Of a stretch of 64,000 bases of DNA, positions 55,168-63,860 are shown one piece after another. The translations under genes were made by a program, and so were the position numbers. Positions within the stretch are counted from its first letter, which is position 1. Each line of letters opens with the position of its first letter. Origin of the DNA: Rhodanobacter sp. (GTDB taxonomy: Bacteria > Pseudomonadota > Gammaproteobacteria > Xanthomonadales > Rhodanobacteraceae); assembly GCA_030148505.1 (NCBI GenBank), contig JASBTI010000041.1, forward strand, positions 226,245 through 290,244, read 5' to 3'. The notes beneath the pieces were generated by a model. It had not been told where the DNA came from. It worked only from the letters and a program-made list of their open reading frames with translations, and ran no database searches.

Positions 55168-56916
55168 ATGGAGAGTAGTGTGCGGAGCAGGTCGGCTAAG
55201 TTCAAGCAGCTGCGGCATTTTACGGCAGTAACCGTCCTCACACTGGGCGTTGCTGCCTGTGCCGGCGTGCCCCGGCATCCGGTGCCACGACCAGCTGCGA
55301 AACAGCCGCTGGCGCGTATGGTGGTGGTCACCCCGGATGCCCAGCATGATTTGCTGGCTCAGTTGCTGGCTGGTGAGATGGCTTTGTCACGTAGCGATCT
55401 GAAGTCGGCAGCGGCCTTCTACGGCAAAGCAATGATGCTGAGCCATGAGCCCGAGGTAGCTGAGCGTGCGGCGAGGCTGTCGATTGCCGTGCAGGACAAT
55501 GCGGCGGCCCGACGGGCGCTTGCCCGCTGGAAGGCGCTCGGCGCCACACCGACGGCGATGGCGCGGGTTCACGCCGAGCTGGCGCTTCAGGATGGCGATA
55601 CCGCCGAAGCGCGACATCAGCTGCAGCTGTTGACGGATAGCGGCCACAAGAATGCGTGGCGTGAGTTCGGCCGCGTGCTGCTGGGGGCCCGCGACCAAGC
55701 TCAGGCGGTCAGCTTGCTTGAGGCGCTGGCGACGCCGCAGCGGCTTCCCGATGATCCGCAGGCCTGGCTGGCGATGAGTGAGTTGGGCGAGAAATACGGG
55801 CGGCATACGTATGCCACGCGTATTGCCGAGGCGGCGGTCCAGCGTTTCAAGACGGCCGAAACCTATGCGTGGGCAGCCCAGGTGGCGTTCAGGAATGGCG
55901 ACCACGTCGAAGCGCGTGCCCTGTTGCGTCAGGCCATTACCAAGGCGCCGAAGGATACCCGCTTGCGGCTCGCCTACGCTGGCATGCTCAGTCAGCAGGG
56001 GCGCTATACCGAGGCGAGCGACCTGCTGGCCCATGGTCCCCAGGATGCCGCGGTGTATAGGTTGCGGGTGGCCCTGGCCGCTCAGCAACACGATGACAAG
56101 GCCCTGGCCGCGTTGTATCGCCAGTTGGAGCACGCCTCGCCCAAGCTGCGTCGGCAGAGCGCCTACCTGCTTGGCCAGCTGGCGGAGATGCAGCATCACA
56201 AAAATGAGGCACTGGCCTGGTATCGCCAAGTCGGCAACGATGATCCTCATGCATTCGAGGCGGATTTGCGCAGCGCGGTGATCCTGCAGTCGCAGGGAAA
56301 ATCGGCAGACGCGCATCAGTTGCTCGGCCAGTTGCAGATGGACTATCTGGATCAGCCCAAGCAGCTGCGGCAAGCTTATCAAGTCGATGCCGAGCTGTAC
56401 CTGCGTGACCAGCAGTACCCGCAGGCCGAGGTGGCGTTCAGTCATGCGCTGCAGCTGCTGCCAAACGATCCGGGCTTGCTGTATGGCCGCGGTCTGGCGT
56501 ATGCCGAGGCGGGCCAGGTTGACCTGGCGGTAAAGGACTTCCGTCATCTGCTGAAGATCAAGCCCGATGACGTCGATGCCAGCAATGCACTTGGGTACAC
56601 GCTCGCCGACGCCAACCGTGACCTGCCGGAGGCTGAACGGCTTCTGCAGCATGCGCGTGCCGCAAAGCCACACGATCCGGCGATCGCCGATTCCTGGGGC
56701 TGGCTGCAGTACCGGCTGGGACATCTGAGCCAGGCTGCTGAGACCTTGCGGGATGCGTGGCTGGCCAGCAAGGATGCCGATGTTGGCGTGCATCTGGGCG
56801 AAGTGTTGTGGCAGCAGGGACATCGGCAGGCCGCCGAACGAATCTTCGGCGCGGTACGCAAGGTCGATCCGCACAGCCGTCGTTTGCAGGCTGCCTTGCA
56901 GCGTCTGAAGCCATGA
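55168..56916 (+). CDS. TPR-repeat lipoprotein
   Basis: About 582 residues. A signal with lipobox (VTVLTLGVAACAG, Cys as the lipid site) is followed by about ten TPR-like helical pairs, for example SDLKSAAAFYGKAMMLSHEP, AEVAFSHALQLLPNDPGLLY and EAERLLQHARAAKPHDPAIA. The same gene lies between hemA and lolB in P. aeruginosa, where it is also a TPR protein of unknown role. ATG 55168 is preferred because it places the signal at the start; ATG 55138 is in frame. It probably sits at the outer membrane as a scaffold. Confidence 0.85.
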   Translation: MESSVRSRSAKFKQLRHFTAVTVLTLGVAACAGVPRHPVPRPAAKQPLARMVVVTPDAQHDLLAQLLAGEMALSRSDLKSAAAFYGKAMMLSHEPEVAERAARLSIAVQDNAAARRALARWKALGATPTAMARVHAELALQDGDTAEARHQLQLLTDSGHKNAWREFGRVLLGARDQAQAVSLLEALATPQRLPDDPQAWLAMSELGEKYGRHTYATRIAEAAVQRFKTAETYAWAAQVAFRNGDHVEARALLRQAITKAPKDTRLRLAYAGMLSQQGRYTEASDLLAHGPQDAAVYRLRVALAAQQHDDKALAALYRQLEHASPKLRRQSAYLLGQLAEMQHHKNEALAWYRQVGNDDPHAFEADLRSAVILQSQGKSADAHQLLGQLQMDYLDQPKQLRQAYQVDAELYLRDQQYPQAEVAFSHALQLLPNDPGLLYGRGLAYAEAGQVDLAVKDFRHLLKIKPDDVDASNALGYTLADANRDLPEAERLLQHARAAKPHDPAIADSWGWLQYRLGHLSQAAETLRDAWLASKDADVGVHLGEVLWQQGHRQAAERIFGAVRKVDPHSRRLQAALQRLKP

Positions 56917-57521
56917 TCCGGCAGCTGCGGCGATTTTTGGCGGCTATCTTGCCGTTGGTGCTGCTGGCAGCTTGCGCACCGGCAGTTCGGATCAAGCCCA
57001 CGGTGGGGCTACTGCAGGCCCAGGCCGCGCGCGAACAGGCGCTGGCCGATGCGCATCACTGGACACTGAATGGCCGACTGGGGGTTTCAGACGGTCAGCA
57101 AGGGGGCAGTGGCAGCTTCAGCTGGACCCAGGATGGTGATCGTTACGCGTTCGTGTTGCGGGCGCCGATTACCGGAAGGAGTTTCCGTCTCAGTGGCGGG
57201 CCGGCGGGTGCCACGCTGGACGGTCTGGACACCGGTCCGTTGCACGGACCGGATGCCGAGGCGCTGATGCGCAAGGCGATCGGCTGGGAGGTTCCGTTGC
57301 ACGATCTGCGGGCATGGGTGCTTGGCCTGCGGGCCGACAGTGGTCCGGCGGTATTGAGTTTTGGCGAGAATCGATTGCCGTCGTTGCTGCGCCAGGACGG
57401 CTGGAGCGTGGACTATCGCGCATGGGACATGAGCCGGGAGCCGCCGTTGCCGGTCAAGGTATATGCCGAACGGCCGCCGTACAAAGTCAGGCTGTCAATC
57501 GAGTCGTGGCACTTCAACTGA
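56913..57521 (+). CDS. lolB: Outer-membrane lipoprotein receptor LolB
   Basis: 202 residues. Signal peptide with lipobox LPLVLLAACAPA. The mature beta-rich fold shows HHWTLNGRLGVSDGQQGGSG and FSWTQDGDRYAFVLRAPITG. LolB takes lipoproteins from LolA and inserts them into the outer membrane. ATG overlaps the stop of the TPR gene, and the next gene starts 26 nt after its stop. Confidence 0.92.
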   Translation: MIRQLRRFLAAILPLVLLAACAPAVRIKPTVGLLQAQAAREQALADAHHWTLNGRLGVSDGQQGGSGSFSWTQDGDRYAFVLRAPITGRSFRLSGGPAGATLDGLDTGPLHGPDAEALMRKAIGWEVPLHDLRAWVLGLRADSGPAVLSFGENRLPSLLRQDGWSVDYRAWDMSREPPLPVKVYAERPPYKVRLSIESWHFN

Positions 57522-57547
57522 CATGAATTTCTTCCCGGCGTAATCCG

Positions 57548-58960
57548 ATGAGTCCATGCATCCAGCGTGCGGTATCGACCCAGGTCGAGGCATTGTGTGC
57601 GATCGAGCGTGCCGCGGTGCAGCTGTTTCGCGGTCATCAAGCGTGGGCAGGTTATGCCGCAGCCTCGATTCCCCCGTCCTTGTTGAGGCGGGCGATCGAG
57701 CGAGGCTTGGTTTGGGTGAGTATGAACGCCGACGCCGAGCCGGTGGGATTCGTCTGGCTGGACGCGCAAGAGGGTAGCGAGGCGATCGGTATTGCTGAAA
57801 TCGATGTGCTGCCGGAATACGGTCGTCAGGGTATTGGCGCCGCGCTGCTGGAGCACGCCTGTAGCTGGGCCCGTGAGGCGGGATATCGCCGGGTCGATCT
57901 GGGTACCTTGTCCGATGTGCGCTGGAATGCGCCATTCTACGCCAAGCATGGCTTCGTGGTGGTCGACAAGCATGATCCCGTGTTCGCCTTCGCGCTGAAA
58001 CGCGATCGGGAGAATGGCTTTCCGGATGAACTGCGCGTGTTCATGAGCAGGAGTCTGCCGCCGGTCGCGAATGACGGGTGGACGGTATGGCCTGCGCCGG
58101 CCAAGTTGAACCTGTTCCTGCGCATCGTTGGGCGTCGGGCGGACGGCTATCACGAATTGCAAACCGTATTCCGATTGCTCGACTGGGGCGACGAGATCCG
58201 TCTGCGGCCACGATCCGACGGGCTGCTGCACCGATTGGCGCCGATGCCGGGCGTCCCGCCACCGCAGGATTTGATGATACGCGCAGCCGACTTGTTGCAG
58301 CGTCATAGCGGTACTGGCATGGGGGTCGATATCGCACTGGAGAAGCGCATCCCCATGGGAGGCGGCCTGGGCGGCGGAAGCTCCGACGCGGCTACCGTGC
58401 TGGTGGCCTTGAATCACCTCTGGCGACTGAATTTACGCGAGGATGTACTGGCCGATCTGGGAGCGCAGCTCGGTGCCGATGTGCCGGTATTCGTGCGTGG
58501 TCGTTCCGCCTGGGGCGAGGGTGTGGGCGAGCGGTTGACTCCGCTGAGTCTGCCGCGAAAGCATTACGTGGTGCTTGATCCGCATGAACAGGTGCCTACG
58601 GCGGAGCTGTTCGAGGCAGCTGAATTGACACGAAATGCGCCGCGGGCGACAATTTCATCCTTTGTTTCGGGCGAAACGACGGAAAATGTCTTCACGCCGG
58701 TGGTCCGGGCACGGCATGCACGGGTCGCGGCAGCACTGGATTGGCTGGCTGGCTTTGGCCGAGCGCGGCTTTCCGGCAGCGGTGGCGGTGTGTTCCTGGA
58801 GGCAAAGTCATTTGATCGGGCCATGGCCATTGCCCGGCAATGTCCGGCGGCATTCACGGCGAAGGTGCCGATGGGTGTCGATGTTTCGCCGTTGCACGAA
58901 GCTTTGACGCGTCACCGCAATGCGAACCGAGCGGCGGCGGAAGGCGAAGGCATCGTTTGA
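57548..58960 (+). CDS. ispE: GNAT acetyltransferase-IspE (CDP-ME kinase) fusion
   Basis: 470 residues in one frame. Residues 1-155 form a GNAT domain with acetyl-CoA loop LPEYGRQGIGAALLEHAC and the end FYAKHGFVVVDKHDPVFAF. From about residue 179 a full IspE follows: VWPAPAKLNLFLRIVGRRAD, the ATP loop PMGGGLGGGSSDAATVLVAL and GSGGGVFLEAK. IspE phosphorylates CDP-methylerythritol in isoprenoid synthesis. No stop separates the parts. The only internal ATG at the joint is codon 166 (58043), without a ribosome-binding site; starting there would give a normal 305-residue IspE. The neighbourhood (lolB, tRNA-Gln, prs) is the classical ispE site. Confidence 0.88.
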   Translation: MSPCIQRAVSTQVEALCAIERAAVQLFRGHQAWAGYAAASIPPSLLRRAIERGLVWVSMNADAEPVGFVWLDAQEGSEAIGIAEIDVLPEYGRQGIGAALLEHACSWAREAGYRRVDLGTLSDVRWNAPFYAKHGFVVVDKHDPVFAFALKRDRENGFPDELRVFMSRSLPPVANDGWTVWPAPAKLNLFLRIVGRRADGYHELQTVFRLLDWGDEIRLRPRSDGLLHRLAPMPGVPPPQDLMIRAADLLQRHSGTGMGVDIALEKRIPMGGGLGGGSSDAATVLVALNHLWRLNLREDVLADLGAQLGADVPVFVRGRSAWGEGVGERLTPLSLPRKHYVVLDPHEQVPTAELFEAAELTRNAPRATISSFVSGETTENVFTPVVRARHARVAAALDWLAGFGRARLSGSGGGVFLEAKSFDRAMAIARQCPAAFTAKVPMGVDVSPLHEALTRHRNANRAAAEGEGIV

Positions 58961-58999
58961 CGAATACGAACAAAAGCGCTAGCTGATACAACAAATTAC

Positions 59000-59076
59000 T
59001 GGGGCGTCGCCAAGCTGGTTAAGGCACGGGATTTTGATTCCCGCATACGCAGGTTCGAATCCTGCCGCCCCAGCCA
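59000..59076 (+). tRNA. tRNA-Gln(TTG)
   Basis: Acceptor TGGGGCG pairs with CGCCCCA, the anticodon loop reads TTTTGAT with TTG in the middle, the T-loop is GTTCGAATC, and the CCA is encoded (74-76). A tRNA-Gln between ispE and prs is also found in Pseudomonas. Confidence 0.95.
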
Positions 59077-59107
59077 TTCATGATGGCTTTGGTACCGAGG
59101 TAAATAC

Positions 59108-60067
59108 GTGGACACGTCCACCCCGATGATGTTGTTTACTGGCAACGCACACCGTGCGCTGGCGGAAGATGTTGCCCACCGGCTTGGCGTGCCGCTTGGC
59201 AAGGCGCAAGTAGGCACCTTCAGTGATGGCGAGGTGCAGATCGAGATCGAGGAAAATGTGCGCCGCCAGGAAGTATTCGTGCTGCAGCCCACCGGCGCAC
59301 CGAGTGCGGTCAACCTGTTCGAATTGCTGGCATTGACCGATGCGTTGAAGCGTGCCTCGGCCTCCAGCGTTACCGCGGTAATCCCCTATTTCGGCTATGC
59401 CCGCCAGGATCGCCGGCCACGATCGGCGCGGGTGCCGATTACCGCCAAGCTGGCCGCAAGGATGATTGGCGCCGCCGGTGTCGATCGGGTGCTGACGGTG
59501 GACTTGCATGCCGACCAGATCCAGGGTTTCTTCGACATCCCGGTCGACAATGTATACGCCTCGCCGGTGCTGCTGGCTGATATCTGGCGTCATCACAGCA
59601 TGGACGACCTGATCGTGGTCAGTCCGGATGTCGGTGGTGTGGTGCGTGCGCGGGCGCTGGCCAAGCGGTTGGATGATGCCGATCTGGCGATCATCGACAA
59701 GCGTCGTCCGAAGGCCAATGTGGCGACGGTGATGAATATCATCGGTGACGTGAATGGCAAGACCTGCGTGCTGATCGACGACATCGTCGATACCGCCGGA
59801 ACCTTGTGCGCGGCAGCGGGTGCCTTGAAGGAGCGCGGCGCGAGCAAGGTGGTCGCCTATTGCGTTCACCCAGTGCTGTCGGGTGCGGCGGTCAGCAATA
59901 TCGAAGGTTCGCAGCTGGATCAGCTGATTGTCACCAACACCTTGCCGCTGCGACCTGAGGTACAGGCCTGCGCGAAGATTCGTCAGCTTTCGGTCGCCGA
60001 ATTGCTGGCTGAGACGATTCGCCGGATTGCCTTTGGCGAGTCGGTGAGTTCGCTTTACGTGGATTGA
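59108..60067 (+). CDS. prs: Ribose-phosphate pyrophosphokinase
   Basis: 319 residues from GTG with GAGG 7 nt upstream. Signatures: [20 protein letters not shown], the Mg-PRPP loop [20 protein letters not shown], and [12 protein letters not shown]. It makes PRPP for nucleotide, His and Trp synthesis. It follows tRNA-Gln by 31 nt and may share its transcript. Confidence 0.97.
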   Translation: MDTSTPMMLFTGNAHRALAEDVAHRLGVPLGKAQVGTFSDGEVQIEIEENVRRQEVFVLQPTGAPSAVNLFELLALTDALKRASASSVTAVIPYFGYARQDRRPRSARVPITAKLAARMIGAAGVDRVLTVDLHADQIQGFFDIPVDNVYASPVLLADIWRHHSMDDLIVVSPDVGGVVRARALAKRLDDADLAIIDKRRPKANVATVMNIIGDVNGKTCVLIDDIVDTAGTLCAAAGALKERGASKVVAYCVHPVLSGAAVSNIEGSQLDQLIVTNTLPLRPEVQACAKIRQLSVAELLAETIRRIAFGESVSSLYVD

Positions 60068-60175
60068 TTGCAGGACCTTGGCGGCTGGTGCCGCTGAGCT
60101 ATCGACTTTTCTGGTCGCGGGAAAGTCTCCCGGCTGCTGCGAAGCGGCCATTTTCCAACTCAAGGCAATACCGAA

Positions 60176-60841
60176 ATGATCAAGACTCATGAAATCAAGG
60201 CGCAAAGCCGCAAGGACGAGGGGAAGGGTGCGAGCCGCCGCCTGCGTCGTGCGAGCTTCGTGCCGGCCATCGTCTATGGTGCGGGGCAAGATCCGCAGAG
60301 CATCCAGATCGAGCACAACACGATTCTGCTCGCTGCCAAGCACGAATGGTTCTTCTCCTCGGTGCTCGATCTCAATATCGACGGCAAGGTGCAGAAAGTG
60401 CTGGTGCGCGACTGGCAGAAGCATCCGTTCAAGCAGTTGATGATGCACATGGATTTTCTGCGCATCAATGAGAATGAGACGGTTCGCGTCAGCGTGCCCT
60501 TGCACTTCCTGAACCAGGAAAAATCGCCCGCCGCCAAGGCCTCGGGTGTGGTGGTTTCGCACAACCTCACCGAGGTGGAAGTCTCCTGCCTACCGAAGGA
60601 TCTGCCAGAGTTCATCGAGCTCGATCTGGGCGGGCTGGAAGCGGGCGATATCATCCATCTCTCGCAACTGGTGCTGCCGGCGAACGTGGAGATTCCGGAG
60701 TTGGCGCTGGGTGAGAGCCACGATATTGCGGTGGTCACCGCATTGACCGTGAAGGAAGAGGTCGACGAACCAGCGGAAGATGGTACAGGCGATGCGGATG
60801 CTGCCAAGTCGCCTGACGACTCCAAGGACGCCAAGAAGTAA
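60176..60841 (+). CDS. rplY: Ribosomal protein bL25 (long CTC/TL5 form)
   Basis: 221 residues. An N-terminal 5S-rRNA-binding domain (EIKAQSRKDEGKGASRRLRR, FVPAIVYGAGQDPQSIQIEH) is followed by a CTC-type C-terminal domain and a long acidic tail (EDGTGDADAAKSPDDSKDAK). This is the two-domain form, unlike the short E. coli L25. It follows prs by 108 bp. Confidence 0.95.
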   Translation: MIKTHEIKAQSRKDEGKGASRRLRRASFVPAIVYGAGQDPQSIQIEHNTILLAAKHEWFFSSVLDLNIDGKVQKVLVRDWQKHPFKQLMMHMDFLRINENETVRVSVPLHFLNQEKSPAAKASGVVVSHNLTEVEVSCLPKDLPEFIELDLGGLEAGDIIHLSQLVLPANVEIPELALGESHDIAVVTALTVKEEVDEPAEDGTGDADAAKSPDDSKDAKK

Positions 60842-60894
60842 GCTGTCGCGACCGCATCCGGTGACGGGTGTCGGTCGCGCTGCGGGCTGTGACC

Positions 60895-61494
60895 ATGGCA
60901 GGTTTGCGACTTATCGTCGGGCTGGGCAATCCCGGCAGCGAATATCTCCGGACCCGGCACAATGCCGGGTTCTGGTTTGTGGATGCACTGGCTCAGCGAC
61001 TGGGTGGGCGTCTTGCCTTCGATGGCAAGCTGCATGGCGATGTTGCCAAGGTATGGGTCGGCGGGGAGTCGGTTTGGCTGCTCAAGCCCGCTACGTTCAT
61101 GAACAAAAGCGGCCTGGCGCTGATATCGGCGCTCAACTACTACAAGATAGACCCGGCACAGTGTCTGGTCGCGCACGACGACCTGGATCTGCCAACCGGC
61201 ACCGTGCGCCTCAAGTTTGACGGCGGCCACGGTGGCCAGAATGGCTTGCGCGACATCATGGCGCACCTGGGCGAGGGCAAGTTTCACCGGCTGCGAATTG
61301 GCATCGGCCATCCAGGCCATCGCGATCGCGTAACACCCTGGGTCTTGGGTCGTCCGTCGCCGGTGGATGAGGACGCCATCGTCGAGGGCATTTCTCGGGC
61401 GCTGGACGTGCTGCCGCTGGCGGTCGGCGGACAGTTCGAGAAGGCGATGCATCAACTGCACACGACCGGATCAGGGGATGGCCGACAAACGTAG
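60895..61494 (+). CDS. pth: Peptidyl-tRNA hydrolase
   Basis: 199 residues. Start LRLIVGLGNPGSEYLRTRHN, with the catalytic His in TRHNAGFWFVD. Other signatures are LLKPATFMNKSGLAL, LVAHDDLDLPTGTVRLKFDG and GGHGGQNGLRDIMAHLG. It recycles peptidyl-tRNAs. ATG 60895 is chosen; the frame extends to 60868 without family match. Confidence 0.96.
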   Translation: MAGLRLIVGLGNPGSEYLRTRHNAGFWFVDALAQRLGGRLAFDGKLHGDVAKVWVGGESVWLLKPATFMNKSGLALISALNYYKIDPAQCLVAHDDLDLPTGTVRLKFDGGHGGQNGLRDIMAHLGEGKFHRLRIGIGHPGHRDRVTPWVLGRPSPVDEDAIVEGISRALDVLPLAVGGQFEKAMHQLHTTGSGDGRQT

Positions 61495-61578
61495 ATCCTC
61501 ATTGCTGAGATTGCTGCGTTCGAGTCCCGTATCTCTGTTTTCGTTTCCCGTTCTGTACCTGTTTTCCGGAGTTCCATC

Positions 61579-62670
61579 ATGGGCATCAAATGCGGCATCG
61601 TCGGACTGCCCAATGTCGGCAAGTCCACCCTGTTCAACGCGCTGACCAAGGCTGGAATCGCTGCGGCAAATTTTCCGTTCTGCACGATTGAGCCGAACGT
61701 AGGCGTGGTGCCGGTGCCGGATCCGCGCCTCAATGAGCTGGCCGATATCGTCAAGCCGCAAAAATGCATCCCCACCGCCGTCGAGTTCGTGGACATTGCC
61801 GGCCTGGTAGCGGGGGCGTCCAAGGGCGAAGGGCTTGGCAACAAGTTTCTCGCGCACATCCGGGAAGTGGATGCGATCACCCATGTGGTCCGCTGCTTCG
61901 AGCATGGCGACATCGTGCACGTCGCCGGCAAGGTCGATCCGATCGCCGATATCGAGACCATCGACACCGAGCTGGCGCTGGCCGATCTGGAGTCGGTGGA
62001 AAAGGCCTTGAATCGGGCCGAGCGTGCGGCCAAGGCCAACGACAAGGAGGCGCAGGCCCGAAAGCCGGTATTGCAGAAGCTCGCTGCCGGCCTCAACGAG
62101 GGCCGGTCAGCGCGCAGCCTGGGGCTGGACGAGGAGGAGCGGGCGCTGGTCCGCGATCTTTTCCTGCTGACCCTCAAGCCATTGATGTATATCGCCAATG
62201 TGCTGGAGGATGGATTCGAGAACAACCCCCATCTGGACGCGGTGTGCCAGCGTGCCGCGGGTGAGGGTGCCGAGGTCGTGCCGGTGTGCGCGGCCATCGA
62301 GGAAGAGCTGGCACAGATGGACGATGCCGATCGTGACGAATTCCTGCAGGACCTGGGGCTGCAAGAGCCTGGCCTGAACCGGGTGATCCGTGCCGGCTAC
62401 AAGCTGCTGGGTCTGCAGACCTATTTCACCGCGGGCGTGAAAGAGGTTCGCGCCTGGACTGTCAAGGCCGGCTCCACCGCGCCGCAGGCTGCCGGGGTTA
62501 TCCATACTGATTTCGAGCGGGGTTTCATCCGCGCAGAAACCGTCGGCTACGACGACTTCGTCCGGTATCGGGGAGAGGCCGGCGCCCGTGACGCGGGTCG
62601 CCTGCGCAAGGAAGGCAAGGATTATCTGGTCAAGGAAGGCGATGTGTTGCACTTCCTGTTCAATGTGTGA
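61579..62670 (+). CDS. ychF: Ribosome-associated ATPase/GTPase YchF (OLA1 family)
   Basis: 363 residues. P-loop [21 protein letters not shown]3 region [20 protein letters not shown], a coiled-coil insert (about residues 130-200) and a C-terminal TGS domain ([37 protein letters not shown]). YchF prefers ATP in other species. It follows pth by 84 bp. Confidence 0.97.
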   Translation: MGIKCGIVGLPNVGKSTLFNALTKAGIAAANFPFCTIEPNVGVVPVPDPRLNELADIVKPQKCIPTAVEFVDIAGLVAGASKGEGLGNKFLAHIREVDAITHVVRCFEHGDIVHVAGKVDPIADIETIDTELALADLESVEKALNRAERAAKANDKEAQARKPVLQKLAAGLNEGRSARSLGLDEEERALVRDLFLLTLKPLMYIANVLEDGFENNPHLDAVCQRAAGEGAEVVPVCAAIEEELAQMDDADRDEFLQDLGLQEPGLNRVIRAGYKLLGLQTYFTAGVKEVRAWTVKAGSTAPQAAGVIHTDFERGFIRAETVGYDDFVRYRGEAGARDAGRLRKEGKDYLVKEGDVLHFLFNV

Positions 62671-62718
62671 AATGGCAAGGCGGCGTGCTCTCGCCGGTTG
62701 CCTATGTAGGGAGTTCGT

Positions 62719-63207
62719 ATGCCTGGTCAGCAACATGAGGTGAAATTCCGCTTTCTTGCTCAGCCCACCGATGTCAATTTCGGTGGGAAGGTGCATGGCG
62801 GCATGGCGATGAAGTGGATCGATCAGGCTGGATACGCCTGTGCGGTGGGTTGGAGCGGGGGCTATTGTGTCACCGCATCGGTCAGTGGCATCCAGTTTGT
62901 GGCACCCATCCTGATAGGCGACCTGGTCACCGTCGATGCGCGACTGATTCATACCGGCAGGTCCAGCATGCACCTGGCGGTGGATGTCATGGCCCGCGAT
63001 TTACGCAAGGGCGAGGAGCGCCTGGCGACCAGTTGCGTGATGGTGTTTGTGGCGTTGGATGGCCCGGACGGCAAGCCGACGCCGGTTCCGCACTGGGAGC
63101 CGCTCGATGACAAGGGGCGGCGCCTGCAGGAGCAGGCAAGACGACTGCTGGAGCTGTCCAAGGGCATGGAGCAACTGGTCGCCAGGCGCGGGGAGACGAT
63201 GGGCTGA
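62719..63207 (+). CDS. Acyl-CoA thioesterase, hotdog family (YciA-like)
   Basis: 162 residues, one hotdog domain: TDVNFGGKVHGGMAMKWIDQ with the conserved Asn/Asp near the active site, then VSGIQFVAPILIGDLVTVDA and HTGRSSMHLAVDVMARDLRK. Substrate is an unspecified acyl-CoA. GGGAG lies upstream of ATG. Confidence 0.9.
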   Translation: MPGQQHEVKFRFLAQPTDVNFGGKVHGGMAMKWIDQAGYACAVGWSGGYCVTASVSGIQFVAPILIGDLVTVDARLIHTGRSSMHLAVDVMARDLRKGEERLATSCVMVFVALDGPDGKPTPVPHWEPLDDKGRRLQEQARRLLELSKGMEQLVARRGETMG

Positions 63208-63267
63208 GCAGTTGACCTGATTCGTCAAAAAAAGCCCCGGCGTCGACCGAATTGGCGTCATCAGGTG

Positions 63268-63296
63268 TTGACAGCTCAAGGCGCGATCCACACAAT
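63268..63296 (+). promoter_or_regulatory. Sigma-70 promoter for the tRNA-Tyr/Gly/Thr-tuf operon
   Basis: A perfect -35 TTGACA (63268-63273), a 17-nt spacer and -10 CACAAT (63291-63296). A GC-rich ACGCG discriminator follows, as in stable-RNA promoters under stringent control. Start is predicted near 63303, 8 nt before tRNA-Tyr. Confidence 0.72.
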
Positions 63297-63310
63297 ACGC
63301 GTTCTTTGTT

Positions 63311-63396
63311 GGAGGGATACCCAAGCGGCCAACGGGGGCAGACTGTAAATCTGCTGGCTTACGCCTTCGGTGGTTCGAATCCACCTCCCTCCACCA
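63311..63396 (+). tRNA. tRNA-Tyr(GTA)
   Basis: 86 nt, class II with a variable arm. Acceptor GGAGGGA pairs with TCCCTCC, the anticodon is GTA in GACTGTAAATC, the T-loop is GTTCGAATC, and the CCA is encoded. First gene of the tRNA-tuf cluster, as in E. coli tyrU-glyT-thrT-tufB. Confidence 0.96.
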
Positions 63397-63591
63397 GCAA
63401 GGTATCCGGTCAGTTACGATGTGACGGGTGTTCGACGCTGAATGAAATTACGTGATGGGTGGATGTCAGTCACCGATCCCGAAATATGGTTCGACAAGGT
63501 GGCAGGAGCCGTCTTGAGCGCGAAGCGAAAGCGGCGCGACCCCGGAGGGGCGGAGGGCAGGATGCCCGGAGTGATCCACCTCCCTCCACCA
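63379..63591 (+). repeat. Direct repeat of the tRNA-Tyr 3' end
   Basis: ATCCACCTCCCTCCACCA at 63379-63396, the end of tRNA-Tyr, recurs exactly at 63574-63591, a period of 195 bp. The second copy has no tRNA body before it. The DNA between holds small hairpins CCCC-GGA-GGGG (63540-63550) and GGGCA-GGA-TGCCC (63555-63567). It could be a tail repeat like that of E. coli tyrT, or an old attachment site. Confidence 0.85.
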
Positions 63592-63608
63592 AACGAGTTC
63601 CGCGCAGG

Positions 63609-63682
63609 GCGGGAGTAGTTCAATGGTAGAACATCAGTTTTCCAAACTGATTACGCGGGTTCGATTCCCGCCTTCCGCTCCA
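63609..63682 (+). tRNA. tRNA-Gly(TCC)
   Basis: 74 nt. Acceptor GCGGGAG pairs with CTTCCGC, one G-T wobble. The anticodon loop TTTCCAA holds TCC, the T-loop is GTTCGATTC, and the CCA is encoded. Confidence 0.95.
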
Positions 63683-63705
63683 TTAGCTGCCGCCGTGCGT
63701 TTTGT

Positions 63706-63781
<76 letters not shown>

Positions 63782-63860
63782 TTTCGATTCAGGTACCACG
63801 ATAGCGCCCGGACAAGGGTGTTTCCTTTCAATTCATTGACTCCATCGGGGTTTAGCGCGC

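Noticed and set aside
57527..57547. Seven-codon leader-like frame between lolB and the GNAT-IspE gene
   Set aside because: Too short, with no attenuator structure or codon pattern; most likely chance.
59078..60562. 494-codon minus-strand open frame
   Set aside because: Spans prs and part of rplY in antisense; no family features.
63397..63608. Second degenerate tRNA after tRNA-Tyr
   Set aside because: Only the 18-nt 3' end is repeated; no acceptor 5' half, anticodon arm or D arm can be found.
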